A DNA stretch of 64,000 nt from Bartonella clarridgeiae ATCC 51734 (GCF_000518185.1 NZ_KI912397.1:98361-162360), one strand, 5' to 3'. Positions 10,882 to 25,310 are shown, counted from the first letter of the stretch. Made by a program: numbers and translations. Notes: generated by a model from the sequence alone, not told the origin.

Positions 10882-11297
10882 AAATATCTCCCTTTTAAAA
10901 AATAAATGCGTTTTCAAATTCAAACTTTTTTACCATAGCATTTTAAAACCTAAACATAGATAAATTAACAATTTTATTTCACAAAAACAAAAACTGATCC
11001 TTTTATCTTATTACGCTTTAATTCCAGATAATACAAAACATAATAATATAGAAAAATGTCACATTATACCCTAAATTACTCCATACCTTGCTATTCAAAT
11101 AATATCACTAAAGTTGACACAATGAGTTTAGCCCCTTAATCTCTACTTTAGAAATAAAATGAAAAATACTACACATAAATCAATATAAAAACACTGCTCG
11201 TATTTTGTTATATCAAAAATATTAAGTGATTCAGAGTAATAGGTACAATGTATAAACACCCGATTGCGGTGACAACAAATGAAAGAAAGGACCAGAA
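10882..11297. other. Divergent promoter region, foldase gene / secA
   Basis: AT-rich spacer between two divergent genes. A TTGACA at 11114-11119 faces secA, with only a weak -10 match (TAATCT at 11137-11142, spacing 17). The secA ribosome binding site is GAAAGAAAGGA at about 11281-11291. Nothing else is recognisable. Confidence 0.35.
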
Positions 11298-14012
11298 ATG
11301 GTCAGTTTAGGTGCTCTTGCGCATAAATTGTTTAGTTCGGCTCATGAACGCCGCCTTAAAGCACTTCGCCAAAAAACAATACAAATTAATGCCTTAGAAG
11401 AACAATTACAAAAACTAAGCGATGTAGAATTACGTCAAAAAACTGTTGAATTCCGTAAACGGTTAACTGAAGGAACAACGATTGATTCGCTCTTACCAGA
11501 AGCCTTTGCAACTGTCCGTGAAGCAGCGAAACGTGTTTATGGCATGCGTCTTTTTGACGTACAGCTCATTGGTGGAATGGTTCTTCATAACCGAGGGATT
11601 GCTGAAATGCGTACCGGCGAAGGTAAAACATTAATGGCAACCTTACCAGTTTATCTTAATGCATTAGAAGGAAAAGGTGTCCATGTTGTTACAGTCAATG
11701 ATTATCTTGCCAGTCGCGATGCTGAAACAATGGGGAAAATTTATAATTTTTTAGGAATGACAACCGGTGTTATTCTCAATAATCTTGATAATGATTCTCG
11801 TCGAACAGCTTATGCATGTGATATTACCTATGCAACAAATAATGAATTAGGATTTGATTATCTTCGCGATAATATGGCTTTTGACCGTAGCCAAATGGTG
11901 CAGCGTGATCATCATTATGCAATTATTGACGAAGTTGATTCAATTCTTATTGATGAAGCACGAACCCCGCTTATTATTTCTGGTCCTCTAGAAGATCGTA
12001 CCGACTTTTATAATCTTATTGATGCATTTATTGCTTTCCTAACACCAGAAGATTACGAAATAGATGAAAAACAAAAAACAACAACTTTTACTGAAATTGG
12101 TACTGAAAAAATTGAAGAAATGCTCAAAAAAGCTGGGCATCTCAAAAATGAAAGCCTCTACGACATAGAAAATGTTACGATTGTTCACCATATTAACAAC
12201 GCTCTAAAAGCGCATAAATTGTTTATCCGTGATAAAGATTATATTGTCCGCAATGGTGAAATTGTTATCATTGATGAATTTACTGGCCGTATGATGCCAG
12301 GACGACGCTACTCTGAAGGATTGCATCAAGCATTAGAAGCCAAAGAACATGTCACTATTCAACCAGAAAACCAGACCTTAGCTTCTATTACTTTCCAAAA
12401 TTATTTTCGTATGTACAAAAAACTATCTGGTATGACTGGAACGGCTACAACGGAAGCTGAAGAATTTAATAATACATATAATCTTGATGTCGTTGCAGTT
12501 CCTACAAATTTACCTGTTCAACGCCGCGATGAAGATGACGAAATTTATCGAACAGCAGAGGAAAAATATCGAGCCATTGTCCGTGATATTCGCCAAGCTC
12601 ATGAAAAAGGACAACCTATTCTAGTTGGAACTACTTCTATTGAAAAGTCAGAACAATTGGCAGAACGTTTGCGGAAAAAAGGTATTACTAATTTTCAAGT
12701 TTTGAACGCTCGCTATCATGAACAGGAAGCACATATTATAGCGCAAGCAGGTGTCCCTAAAGCATTGACTATTGCAACCAATATGGCAGGTCGTGGTACC
12801 GATATACAACTTGGTGGTAATGTTGAAATACGTATTCGACAAGAATTGCAGAATATGCCTGAAGGTCCAGAACGAATCGCTAAAATTGAAGAAATTAAGC
12901 AAGATGTTCAACGACTTAAAGAGAAAGCGTTAGCTGCGGGGGGCCTTTATGTCATCGCAACTGAACGCCATGAAAGTCGTCGCATTGATAACCAACTTCG
13001 CGGTCGTTCTGGGCGTCAAGGTGATCCTGGACGTTCGAAATTTTTTCTTTCTCTTCAAGATGATCTCATGCGTATCTTCGGCTCTGATCGTATGGATAGT
13101 ATGCTGCAAAAGTTTGGACTAAAAGAAGATGAAGCCATTACCCATCCATGGATTAATAAAGCTCTTGAGAAAGCTCAAAAAAAAGTTGAAGCACGAAATT
13201 TCGAAATTCGTAAAAATCTTTTAAAATATGACGATGTGATGAATAATCAACGCCAAGTTATTTTTGAGCAACGCATGGAAATCATGAACGCAGAAAATTT
13301 AACTGAAATGATCGTTGAAATGCGTAATGAAGTAATTGAAGATCTGGTAGAAACCCATATTCCATATGGAGCATACGCAGAAAAATGGAATGTGCAAGGT
13401 TTACAAAAGGAACTATATCAGATTTTCAATTTGAACCTTCCAATAGAAAAATGGGCAAGCGAAGAAGGAATCGCAGAAAAGCAAATTGTAGAACGCATCA
13501 CAAAGGCTGTTGAGAATTTTGAAAAGGAGCGCTCTAAACGCTATAGTCCAGAAGTAATTGCTTACTTTCATAAAGCTATACTTCTTGAAACAATTGACAT
13601 GTTATGGCGTGAACATTTGGTTCATTTAGATCATTTACGTTCTGCTGTTGGCTTCCGTGGTTATGCACAACGAGATCCTCTCAATGAATATAAAACAGAG
13701 TCATTCGAACTCTTTCAAACCATGCTCATCAATATCCGTAAAAATTTTATTTCTAAATTCATGCATTTTGAAATTATTCAACAGCCCATAGAATCACAAA
13801 CCCCTGAAAAACCCCGCTCCCAATATTCTTCTAATACTCAGAGCGAAAAAAATAATACCATAGCGTGGACACAGATAAACGAAAATAGGTTAGTCAATCC
13901 CCCAAAACGCGATCCTAATGATCCAACAACATGGGGAAAAATTGGACGAAATGAATCCTGTCCTTGTGGTTCAAGAAAAAAATATAAACATTGTCATGGA
14001 TCCTTTACCTAA
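11298..14012 (+). CDS. secA: Preprotein translocase ATPase SecA
   Basis: SecA drives export of unfolded proteins through SecYEG. The 904-residue protein has the full set of features: the DEAD-like nucleotide-binding domain 1 with [18 protein letters not shown] and the Walker B region [21 protein letters not shown], the preprotein cross-linking domain, domain 2 with [15 protein letters not shown] and [11 protein letters not shown], the helical scaffold/wing, and the C-terminal zinc-binding SEC-C motif [14 protein letters not shown]. It begins with ATG at 11298 and is followed 16 bases later by fur. Confidence 0.98.
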   Translation: MVSLGALAHKLFSSAHERRLKALRQKTIQINALEEQLQKLSDVELRQKTVEFRKRLTEGTTIDSLLPEAFATVREAAKRVYGMRLFDVQLIGGMVLHNRGIAEMRTGEGKTLMATLPVYLNALEGKGVHVVTVNDYLASRDAETMGKIYNFLGMTTGVILNNLDNDSRRTAYACDITYATNNELGFDYLRDNMAFDRSQMVQRDHHYAIIDEVDSILIDEARTPLIISGPLEDRTDFYNLIDAFIAFLTPEDYEIDEKQKTTTFTEIGTEKIEEMLKKAGHLKNESLYDIENVTIVHHINNALKAHKLFIRDKDYIVRNGEIVIIDEFTGRMMPGRRYSEGLHQALEAKEHVTIQPENQTLASITFQNYFRMYKKLSGMTGTATTEAEEFNNTYNLDVVAVPTNLPVQRRDEDDEIYRTAEEKYRAIVRDIRQAHEKGQPILVGTTSIEKSEQLAERLRKKGITNFQVLNARYHEQEAHIIAQAGVPKALTIATNMAGRGTDIQLGGNVEIRIRQELQNMPEGPERIAKIEEIKQDVQRLKEKALAAGGLYVIATERHESRRIDNQLRGRSGRQGDPGRSKFFLSLQDDLMRIFGSDRMDSMLQKFGLKEDEAITHPWINKALEKAQKKVEARNFEIRKNLLKYDDVMNNQRQVIFEQRMEIMNAENLTEMIVEMRNEVIEDLVETHIPYGAYAEKWNVQGLQKELYQIFNLNLPIEKWASEEGIAEKQIVERITKAVENFEKERSKRYSPEVIAYFHKAILLETIDMLWREHLVHLDHLRSAVGFRGYAQRDPLNEYKTESFELFQTMLINIRKNFISKFMHFEIIQQPIESQTPEKPRSQYSSNTQSEKNNTIAWTQINENRLVNPPKRDPNDPTTWGKIGRNESCPCGSRKKYKHCHGSFT

Positions 14013-14028
14013 AAAGTCAAAGAATTAA

Positions 14029-14442
14029 ATGATTAAACAAAGTTATGAAAAAGAATTACGGACTGCCGGTTTAAGGGTAACACGTCAAAGACGTATTATT
14101 CTTGATGTTTTAGCCGATACAGATGATCATCCGAATGCGTTTGAAATTTTTCAGCGTGTTCATAAAATAGACTCCAGTATTTCGCTATCAACTGTTTACC
14201 GCACAATGAAAACATTAGAAGAAAATGGAACAATTCATCGTCACGCCTTCAATGGAGGTCCTTCTCGTTTCGAACAAGCAAAAAGCGAACATCATGATCA
14301 TCTTATTGATATAGAAACAGGAGAAGCTATTGAATTTCATTCTGCTATCATTGAAAAACTGCAAGAAGAAATTGCCCATTCCCTTGGTTATAATATCGTT
14401 CATCATCGTCTTGAAATTTACGGGAAAAAACGCAATTCCTAA
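14029..14442 (+). CDS. fur: Fur-family metal-responsive regulator (Fur/Mur)
   Basis: A 137-residue Fur protein: an N-terminal winged helix ([12 protein letters not shown] ... [16 protein letters not shown]) and a C-terminal dimerisation/metal domain with [16 protein letters not shown]. The protein contains no cysteine, so the structural CxxC zinc site of E. coli Fur is absent. This is common in rhizobial Fur/Mur proteins, several of which sense manganese rather than iron; which metal applies here cannot be read from the sequence. It lies 16 bases after secA and is probably cotranscribed with it. Confidence 0.88.
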   Translation: MIKQSYEKELRTAGLRVTRQRRIILDVLADTDDHPNAFEIFQRVHKIDSSISLSTVYRTMKTLEENGTIHRHAFNGGPSRFEQAKSEHHDHLIDIETGEAIEFHSAIIEKLQEEIAHSLGYNIVHHRLEIYGKKRNS

Positions 14443-14622
14443 ATTAATAGACCTACGTGTATAATGAAAGAAATTACTTATGCACATCAAGTTTTTACAT
14501 AAATTTATTCTAAAATTCTATAATTTGATTGGCAAGAGTATTTTTCTTCTTTATCACCCTCTACAATATAATGGTATAATATTATCAACTTCTAACATTT
14601 AATGAATTAGGCCAATATTGCC

Positions 14623-15696
14623 ATGGTTTCTTTGCCAAAAGACCGCATGAAGCAGCTTGAAAAACGCTTCGAAACAATTGAAAGCCAAATGGCTGAAAAC
14701 CCAAATGCGGAAACATATGTAAAACTAGCTTCCGAATACGCAGAATTACAGCCAATTATAGTTCTTATACGAGCATTAAATTCTCTCTGTAAAGAAATAG
14801 CAGAGCTCGAAACTATAATCAGTGATACACAAACAGATACAGAAATGCGTAATTTGGCCCAAGAAGAGCTATCATCATTATATCAAAAAGTTCAACAACT
14901 TGAGCAAGAACTCCAAATTCTTCTTTTACCCAAAGACATTGCTGATGAAAAAAGTGTTATTATTGAAATTCGAGCAGGAACAGGAGGATCAGAAGCAGCA
15001 CTTTTTGCAGGAAATCTTTTCCGTATGTATGAACGTTATGCTAATACTCATAACTGGAAAGTTGAAGTCATTTCTTTGAGTGATGGCGAAGTCGGTGGAT
15101 ATAAAGAAATTATTGCTACCATTTCAGGAAAAGGCGTATTTTCTAAGCTTAAGTTTGAATCAGGTGTCCATCGTGTGCAACGCATCCCTGAAACAGAAAC
15201 AGGAGGACGTATCCATACATCAGCCGCCACTGTTGCAGTATTACCAGAAGCGGAAGAGATTGATATTGAAATTCGCCCAGAAGATATCCGCATTGATACA
15301 ATGCGTGCATCTGGTGCAGGTGGGCAACATGTCAACACAACAGATTCAGCTGTTCGTATTACACATATTCCAACAGGAATTATGGTTGTACAAGCAGAAA
15401 AATCACAACATCAAAATCGTGCGCGCGCACTTCAAATTTTACGTGCGCGTTTATTCGATATTGAACGACAAAAAGCAGAAAGTGAACGTTCAGCATCCCG
15501 AAAAACTCAAGTTGGCTCTGGTGATCGATCAGAACGTATTCGTACCTATAATTTTCCACAAGGACGTGTAACTGATCATCGTATTAATCTGACTCTATAT
15601 AAACTTGATCGTATCATGGAAGGAGATTTAAATGAGCTGATCAATGCACTCATTTCTGATCATCAGACAACACTCCTTATTGAATTGGAGTTATAA
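14623..15696 (+). CDS. prfA: Peptide chain release factor 1
   Basis: RF1 ends translation at UAA and UAG codons. Visible are the GGQ loop ([16 protein letters not shown]) that triggers peptide release and the anticodon-like PxT motif, here PET in [20 protein letters not shown]. The 357-residue length is standard. The ATG at 14623 begins a short distance after an AT-rich spacer. The stop is 3 bases before prmC, whose product methylates the GGQ glutamine, so the pair forms a functional operon. Confidence 0.97.
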   Translation: MVSLPKDRMKQLEKRFETIESQMAENPNAETYVKLASEYAELQPIIVLIRALNSLCKEIAELETIISDTQTDTEMRNLAQEELSSLYQKVQQLEQELQILLLPKDIADEKSVIIEIRAGTGGSEAALFAGNLFRMYERYANTHNWKVEVISLSDGEVGGYKEIIATISGKGVFSKLKFESGVHRVQRIPETETGGRIHTSAATVAVLPEAEEIDIEIRPEDIRIDTMRASGAGGQHVNTTDSAVRITHIPTGIMVVQAEKSQHQNRARALQILRARLFDIERQKAESERSASRKTQVGSGDRSERIRTYNFPQGRVTDHRINLTLYKLDRIMEGDLNELINALISDHQTTLLIELEL

Positions 15697-15699
15697 TAG

Positions 15700-19686
<3,987 letters not shown>

Positions 19687-19699
<13 letters not shown>

Positions 19700-20079
19700 A
19701 ATTTTTCCAATCCCTTTTTAACACAAATAACATCTGCCTCAGTTCCTCGCAGCTCAAAACGATAGAGGCAAGGTATGCGGCATTTTTCTGCAATGATCTT
19801 GCTCGCTAAATTATAATAACAACCAAAATTACGATTTCCGCCACCAATAACACCCCGAATCAATTTACGGTTTTCTCCTTCATTAAGAAAATGAATAACT
19901 GCTTTTGGAACAGCCAATCTACCTTTACCATCTGCATAAGTAGGCACAGTCAACACGTAAGGCTCATTGACCAATATCGACGGACTTTTTTTATCAATTT
20001 TGAAAAGCCGTTGACCAAGCTGAGAAACAAAATGTTCAGTATTACCCGTTACGCTCGAATAATAAACAATAAGGCCCAT
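19687..20079 (-). CDS. nrdI: NrdI, flavodoxin-like protein of the class Ib reductase
   Basis: NrdI is an FMN protein that supplies the oxidant for assembling the Mn2-tyrosyl radical in Nrd[20 protein letters not shown] is the flavodoxin-type phosphate-binding loop, and [17 protein letters not shown] is the conserved NrdI flavin loop. The ATG at 20079 shares its A with the nrdH stop codon (TAATG), so this start is preferred over the TTG at 20088. It overlaps nrdE by 13 bases. Confidence 0.93.
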
Positions 20080-20300
20080 TAGCCACAAAGACCATTAATC
20101 ATATCTGGCCTAAAACCTGACCAATGATTGTCACCACAAACTACTACAGGTACTTGGCGATATCCCAAAGATTGAACAAAACTATACGCTTGTTCATCAC
20201 GAGAAATATCAACAACATTATAATCAATACCCTTGGCATCAAAGGCACGGTAGGTGGCATTGCATTGAACACAAGATGGTTTACTATAAATAGTGATCAT
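20079..20300 (-). CDS. nrdH: Glutaredoxin-like protein NrdH
   Basis: NrdH is a small thioredoxin-reductase-dependent electron donor for NrdE. The 73-residue protein has the redox motif CVQC near residue 10, and SLGYRQVPVVV and WSGFRPDMI near the C terminus, matching NrdH rather than ordinary glutaredoxin. The ATG at 20300 is preceded by GGAAAGA. The frame extends upstream to 20375, but that part is not NrdH-like. It is the first gene of nrdHIEF. Confidence 0.93.
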   Translation of the reverse strand: MITIYSKPSCVQCNATYRAFDAKGIDYNVVDISRDEQAYSFVQSLGYRQVPVVVCGDNHWSGFRPDMINGLCG

Positions 20301-20827
20301 TCTTTCCAACTTCCATAATTCAAAAAAACAAATCAGAAAAAAATTAATTCTGATAATTTCACAATACTCACACAATAAACAAAAATAGTAATTATGTACA
20401 AAAAGATCTTACGTCATATTTCAATTAAAAATGACTTAATAAACCCTTGGATGCAGATTTAAATTACCACATTTTCTTAAAAACAAAAATATAACGCAAA
20501 TAAACAAAGGCTTTACAGGCTAAATAATTGCTCTCTATTACACAACAACTAGCTATTCGCATTTTTCTTGCTTCTACTATTTTCCAATTAAACGCATCAC
20601 ACAACAAACTAACTTTATAGCTACCCTGTTTAGGTATTCATTTGTTTTCTCACTGTAAAAAATATAATACATAGACAATGAACAAAAAAAATCCTCCCTA
20701 AGGCAATATTCTAATTGAACTGCTACTCTAAAAATTGGTACTATACTATACTACGGGAACAATCTGGTCTCAAATGAAACAGACACACACTTAATTTAGC
20801 GCTTATTTTGAATCACCAATCATTCTG

Positions 20828-20843
20828 ATACTATATATAGTAT
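20828..20843. promoter_or_regulatory. NrdR-box-like palindrome
   Basis: ATACTATATATAGTAT is a perfect 16-base palindrome that resembles the NrdR consensus (ACAC-WATATATW-GTGT). It lies in the 0.7-kb region between the divergent nrdH and zinc-transporter genes, about 530 bases from nrdH, which is far for an operator. A second partial match with triplicated GTATA units is at 20737-20752. Regulation of nrdHIEF by NrdR is plausible but not shown. The rest of 20301-20950 is AT-rich and holds no gene I can support. Confidence 0.35.
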
Positions 20844-20961
20844 ACATACACATGATTTCGTCAAGAAAAATTCAAAGCTAATTAAAATTTTCCACGACCT
20901 TCACACTACCGTATACAATCTCCTAAAAACATAGGTAATAATATAACATTTTATTGACAAA

Positions 20962-20976
20962 TGTAATTATATAACA
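20962..20976. promoter_or_regulatory. Candidate Zur box in the zinc-transporter promoter
   Basis: TGTAATTATATAACA is an imperfect inverted repeat similar to alphaproteobacterial Zur sites (TGTTATA-type half sites). It overlaps a promoter-like sequence: TTGACA at 20953-20958 and CATAAC at 20975-20980, spacing 16. The transporter start is 38 bases downstream with AGGAG at about 20986-20990. Position over the promoter fits repression by zinc-loaded Zur. Confidence 0.5.
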
Positions 20977-21013
20977 TAACTTTTTAGGAGAAATATAAGG
21001 AATAGTATAAATT

Positions 21014-21745
21014 ATGCGCTTACAGTTCGACAATGTGACATTAGGCTATATAAACAGAATTGTTATAAAAAAATTTTCAGCAAAACTAACAACGGGTTCA
21101 TTAATTGCAATAACTGGTGATAATGGTTCTGGAAAATCTACATTTCTTAAAACTATTGCCGGATTAATTAAACCGATTAGTGGTAAAATTACAAAATCAA
21201 CGAGAAGCCGTATTGCTTACCTTGGACAGTATTGTGATATTGATCGGACATTCCCAATTGATGTAGAAACACTACTCAAAATGGGACTATGGTCTTTCTG
21301 TGGCTTATGGAAAAGCCAACGTTCCTATCAATATAAAATTCAAAATGCACTAGAAATAGTTGGACTTACAGCATTAGCACACCATCCACTTGGTACTCTA
21401 TCAAGTGGCCAATTACAACGCGCTCTTTTTGCACGTATTATTGTGCAGGATTCTGACATTATCTTGCTTGATGAACCTTTCAACGGTATAGATCTTAAGA
21501 CTCAAAATGATCTCCTTACACTGATTACTCAATGGCGACAACAAGGCCGCACAATTCTTATAGCGCTCCATGAACCCTTTATTGTTCAAAAATATTTTCC
21601 ACAAACGATTCACATCAATAAACAACATGTTTTTTATGGAGAAACGACACAGTTATTAAGCACCAACAATCATCTTGTGACGCCATCTCTCATATCCAAT
21701 TTTTTCCATATCAATCCCCAAGAACAAGCTTTTTCTGTCAAGTAG
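21014..21745 (+). CDS. aztA: Zinc ABC transporter ATP-binding protein (AztA/ZnuC type)
   Basis: ATPase of a cluster 9 metal importer. Walker A is GDNGSGKST, the signature is LSSGQLQRALFAR, and Walker B is IILLDEPFNGID followed by a switch histidine (ALHEP). The N terminus (LQFDNVTLGY) and the 243-residue length resemble AztA/ZnuC proteins. Together with the permease and binding protein just downstream, the whole transporter is encoded. Zinc is inferred from similarity and from the Zur-like operator; manganese cannot be fully excluded. The symbol follows the Azt naming; znuC is an equally valid label. Confidence 0.85.
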   Translation: MRLQFDNVTLGYINRIVIKKFSAKLTTGSLIAITGDNGSGKSTFLKTIAGLIKPISGKITKSTRSRIAYLGQYCDIDRTFPIDVETLLKMGLWSFCGLWKSQRSYQYKIQNALEIVGLTALAHHPLGTLSSGQLQRALFARIIVQDSDIILLDEPFNGIDLKTQNDLLTLITQWRQQGRTILIALHEPFIVQKYFPQTIHINKQHVFYGETTQLLSTNNHLVTPSLISNFFHINPQEQAFSVK

Positions 21746-21770
21746 TTTTATTTAAACTGGATTATCATAC

Positions 21771-22643
21771 ATGTACGCATTTTTTCTCGCACCTTTTATT
21801 GATTTCCAATTTATGCAAAATGCTTTAATTGGTTCTATTTTATTAGCAATCAGTGCTTGCCCCATTGGAGTATTTTTAATGTTACGCGGTATGAGCTTAA
21901 CAGGTGATGCGATCTCACACGCTATTCTTCCTGGTGTTGCAATCGCTTTTCTTTTTTGCGGTTTTTCTCCCATATTCATGACTATTGGTGGCGTTGGAAC
22001 AGGTATTATTGTCGCATTAGCAACTGCTTTGATTTCAAGAAATGGCTTTCAAAAAGAAGAGGCTTCAATGACAGTCTTCTATCTTTTTGCATTAGCAACA
22101 GGTGTCACGATCATTTCACTCAAAGAATCAACAATTGACCTATTGCACCTTTTATTCGGTTCAGTACTTTCTATTAACACACAAGCCCTTTGGTTGATTA
22201 CTTTTATAATGTTCATAACAATAAGTAATCTTTGTATTTTTTGGCGAGCTCTTGTAGTAGAAAGTTTTGATCCATTATTTTTTAAATCACTTTCTCCACT
22301 AGGAAAATATGTTCATATATTATTACTTGGGCTCATGGTATTAAACCTAGTTGGTGGGTTTCAATCACTAGGCACGCTCATGTCAGTCGGCATTATGATA
22401 ATTCCAGCAATCACTGCTCGTTTTTGGCTTTCGCGTTTGGGCCCTATCTGTATATTATCGATTATTTTAGGAATAATTTCCAGTTTATTTGGCCTCCTGC
22501 TTTCTTTTCATATATCCCTTCCCTCTGGTGCTTCTATTATTATAGTAGCGGGATCTATCTATCTTATCACCTGTCTTATAAGCCCACGCGGACTTATTAT
22601 AACCTGGTTCCCTCGCCTTTTTTATACATCCCTTCCATCATAA
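21771..22643 (+). CDS. aztB: Zinc ABC transporter permease (AztB/ZnuB type)
   Basis: A 290-residue ABC-3 family permease with about eight to nine membrane helices. The segment GVFLMLRGMSLTGDAISHAILPGVAIAFL is the conserved ABC-3 region that contacts the ATPase, written here as two parts: GVFLMLRGMSLTGD and AISHAILPGVAIAFL. GTLMSVGIMIIPAITARFWL is the second family block. It begins 25 bases after the ATPase gene and is followed 9 bases later by the binding protein. Confidence 0.88.
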   Translation: MYAFFLAPFIDFQFMQNALIGSILLAISACPIGVFLMLRGMSLTGDAISHAILPGVAIAFLFCGFSPIFMTIGGVGTGIIVALATALISRNGFQKEEASMTVFYLFALATGVTIISLKESTIDLLHLLFGSVLSINTQALWLITFIMFITISNLCIFWRALVVESFDPLFFKSLSPLGKYVHILLLGLMVLNLVGGFQSLGTLMSVGIMIIPAITARFWLSRLGPICILSIILGIISSLFGLLLSFHISLPSGASIIIVAGSIYLITCLISPRGLIITWFPRLFYTSLPS

Positions 22644-22652
22644 GAAAACAAC

Positions 22653-23567
22653 ATGCATAAATTTGTTAAACAATTTGTTCTACTGAACTCTCTCCTATTG
22701 CCCCTTTTCCCGCTTTCTGTCACTGCACATCAAAAAATTAATGTTGTCGCAAGCTTTTCGATTCTTGCAGACTTGGTAAAAAATGTAGGAGGTGATCATA
22801 TTTCAATCACTACCCTTGTTGGTCCTAATACAAGCATCCACAGCTACGAGCTTACTCCCCGTGATGCAAAAACTCTCAAAAATGCTCATATTATTTTCAT
22901 CAACGGTCTGTATTTAGAAGGTTTCATGAACCGGCTCACTACAGTAACCGGAACAAAAGCACTTCTTGTAGAAGTTAGTGCTAATATTTCCCCATTCGAA
23001 ATTAAACACCAAAAACACAATAGGATGACACATTATCACGGTAGTGTTGATCCACATGCTTGGCACACTATTCCCAATGTTGAAATTTACGTCAAAAATA
23101 TCGCTATTGCCTTCTGTAAAATCGATCAACAATCATGTGAAAATTATAATAAAAATGCTCATATCTATATTCAAAAACTAAAAGCAATGCATGCAACCAT
23201 CGCAAAAAAAATGTCTACTCTTCCGAAAGAAAAGCGAACCATTATCACATCTCATGATGCCTTTGGTTATTTTGCTCATGAATACGATCTCACCATCCTT
23301 GCTCCCGAAAGCGTTTCAAAAGAAGCTACTGCAGCCGATGTTGCCAAACTTATCAAACAAATTAAAAACAATAAAGTATCGGGATTATTTATTGAAAATA
23401 TCTCTAATCCTCGTCTTACAGAACAAATTTCAAAAGAAACAGGTTTAAAAATTGGTGGCATACTTTATTCTGATGCATTATCAGAAAAAGAAGGCCCTGC
23501 TGCAACTTATCTTGATATGATGGAATATAATGTTAACACCATCATCAATGCGATAAGCAAACATTAA
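22653..23567 (+). CDS. aztC: Zinc ABC transporter substrate-binding protein (AztC/ZnuA type)
   Basis: A periplasmic cluster 9 (TroA-fold) binding protein. A signal peptide covers about residues 1-25, ending near VTAHQ. Metal ligands can be placed at the His of NTSIHSYELT, the His of VDPHAW and the His of TSHDAFGYFAHEYD, with a late acidic ligand expected near the C terminus. A short histidine-bearing loop (HQKHNRMTHYHG) precedes the second ligand, as in zinc-specific members. Length 304 residues. It is last in the operon. Confidence 0.86.
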   Translation: MHKFVKQFVLLNSLLLPLFPLSVTAHQKINVVASFSILADLVKNVGGDHISITTLVGPNTSIHSYELTPRDAKTLKNAHIIFINGLYLEGFMNRLTTVTGTKALLVEVSANISPFEIKHQKHNRMTHYHGSVDPHAWHTIPNVEIYVKNIAIAFCKIDQQSCENYNKNAHIYIQKLKAMHATIAKKMSTLPKEKRTIITSHDAFGYFAHEYDLTILAPESVSKEATAADVAKLIKQIKNNKVSGLFIENISNPRLTEQISKETGLKIGGILYSDALSEKEGPAATYLDMMEYNVNTIINAISKH

Positions 23568-23791
23568 GACACATAATATTACTGGAATGTAAACAATAAA
23601 CCTAAAGATTATATTACCTTATCTAAACATCCTTGACTGTTTGCCTCTCTGATTATCTTTTTTCATTTTTGCGGAATTATTGCCATTTTATAAGCCTACT
23701 TTACAACGACATCGAAACAATCATAAAAGTTGTAAAACTGGTCAATTTATACAAATTCGTTTGACCTTTGCATGGTTCATGTTTAAATGAA
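23568..23791. other. Intergenic region before ugpB
   Basis: AT-rich spacer between the zinc-transporter operon and the ugp operator. It shows no gene and no clear terminator for the upstream operon. Confidence 0.4.
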
Positions 23792-23820
23792 CTGACATCT
23801 TTCTCAAATAGAACCGTCAT
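23792..23820 (+). promoter_or_regulatory. Candidate Pho box upstream of ugpB
   Basis: Three 7-base direct repeats occur at exact 11-base steps: CTGACAT (23792-23798), CTCAAAT (23803-23809) and CCGTCAT (23814-23820), each separated by 4 bases. This is the layout of PhoB sites (CTGTCAT repeats). TATATT at 23823-23828 or 23836-23841 could be the -10. The ugpB ATG is 68 bases downstream. Phosphate-starvation control of ugp genes is well established in other bacteria. Confidence 0.55.
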
Positions 23821-23887
23821 GATATATTCATGAATTATATTAATAGTCCTGGAAAACTGCATTCCATCAATTCAAAAAGGGTGAATC

Positions 23888-25213
23888 ATGAATCGTCTTT
23901 ATCTTTCTACGGCAGCATTTATGATTGCTATAACTGCAGCAACAACCGGTTTTACACGAACAAAAATCAGCTTTTGGCATTCTATGAGTGGAGATCTAGG
24001 AAAACAAACTGAAAATCTCATTAATGATTTTAATACAAGTCAATCTGATTACAAAATTGTTCCTTCATTTCGCGGTGAGTATGAAGAAAGTATGGTATCA
24101 CTTATCGCAGCATTCCGAGGAAAACAACAACCGGTTCTGGCCCAAATCTATGAAGTTGGTACAGGCACTATGATGGCTGCAAAAAGTGCAATTTATCCAC
24201 TTTACCAACTCATGGCAGATACAAAGCAAGAATTTGATACCTTAGACTATTTACCTGCTATCAGTGGCTATTATTCTGATGCTCAGGGACGTATGTTCTC
24301 TATGCCATTTAATGTTTCTGCACCGATTCTTTTTTATAATAAGGATATTTTTAAAAAAGCAGGACTTGATCCAGAACAACCACCTAAAACATGGAAAGAT
24401 ATAGAAGATTTTTCAAGAAAAATTCTTGATAACAAAGCTGCAAGTTGTGGTTTCACAATGACTTATGCTGCCCAATGGATTGGCATGGAAAATTTTTCAG
24501 CATTTCATAATATTCCTATAGGAACAAAAAGAAATGGACTTGATGGACTTGATACAGAATTAACATTGAACGGACCTTTGCAAATACGCATGTGGACTGA
24601 CCTTAAAAGATGGTCAGATCAAAGTATCTTTCGTTACGGTGGCCCAGCTGGCGCACTCGATTCAGTACCAATGTTTATGGCGCAAAGCTGTGCGATTTTG
24701 ATACAATCGTCAGGATCACGTGGTGGAGTTCTTTCAGAAGCCCAATTCAATGTTGGATTTGGTATCCTTCCCTATTATGCTGATGTAAAAGATGCTCCAC
24801 AAAACTCAATTATTGGTGGTGCATCTATCTGGACTTTAAAAGGTCATACACCTAAAGAATATGCAGGTGCAGCAGCTTTTCTTAAATTTCTCTCGCAAGC
24901 AAACAATCAAGCTAAATGGCATCAAAAAACAGGATACCTTCCCATCACAAAAGCTGCTTACGAGTTAAGTCTAGAACAAAATTTTTATGATAAGAATCCA
25001 GGTGCAGATATTGCCATTCAACAAATTAATCTAAATCCACCAACAGAAAATTCAAAAGGGATAAGATTTGGCAGCTTACCGCAAATTCGTTCTATTCTTG
25101 ATCAAGAATTAGAAGCCGTTCTCAATGGTTCCAAATCACCAAAAGAAGGATTAGATGAAGTAGTTAAACGCGGTAATAAGCTTTTACGTGAGTTTGAAAA
25201 AGCCAATCATTAA
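23888..25213 (+). CDS. ugpB: sn-glycerol-3-phosphate-binding periplasmic protein UgpB
   Basis: Solute-binding protein of the Ugp importer, which brings in glycerol-3-phosphate and glycerophosphodiesters as phosphate and carbon sources. The N-terminal signal peptide (about residues 1-22) is followed by KISFWHSMSG, typical of UgpB. Family features are SMVSLIAAFRGKQQPVLAQIYEVGTGTM-type sequence (split here as SMVSLIAAFRGK and QPVLAQIYEVGTGTM), SMPFNVSAPILFYNKD and GGASIWTL. Length 441 residues matches the family. It is first in ugpBAEC. Confidence 0.95.
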   Translation: MNRLYLSTAAFMIAITAATTGFTRTKISFWHSMSGDLGKQTENLINDFNTSQSDYKIVPSFRGEYEESMVSLIAAFRGKQQPVLAQIYEVGTGTMMAAKSAIYPLYQLMADTKQEFDTLDYLPAISGYYSDAQGRMFSMPFNVSAPILFYNKDIFKKAGLDPEQPPKTWKDIEDFSRKILDNKAASCGFTMTYAAQWIGMENFSAFHNIPIGTKRNGLDGLDTELTLNGPLQIRMWTDLKRWSDQSIFRYGGPAGALDSVPMFMAQSCAILIQSSGSRGGVLSEAQFNVGFGILPYYADVKDAPQNSIIGGASIWTLKGHTPKEYAGAAAFLKFLSQANNQAKWHQKTGYLPITKAAYELSLEQNFYDKNPGADIAIQQINLNPPTENSKGIRFGSLPQIRSILDQELEAVLNGSKSPKEGLDEVVKRGNKLLREFEKANH

Positions 25214-25310
25214 AGTTTCATGATCATTGTTCAAGGTTGAAAAATTCGATTTTAAAGTCGATGTATTTCAATTTTCTTCTTCCGATGACTCTTATCAAAG
25301 AGCCCTGCAC

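Noticed and set aside
15080..15571. A 163-codon open frame inside prfA
   Set aside because: It overlaps the conserved RF1 core in another frame and resembles no family; the RF1 frame explains the DNA.
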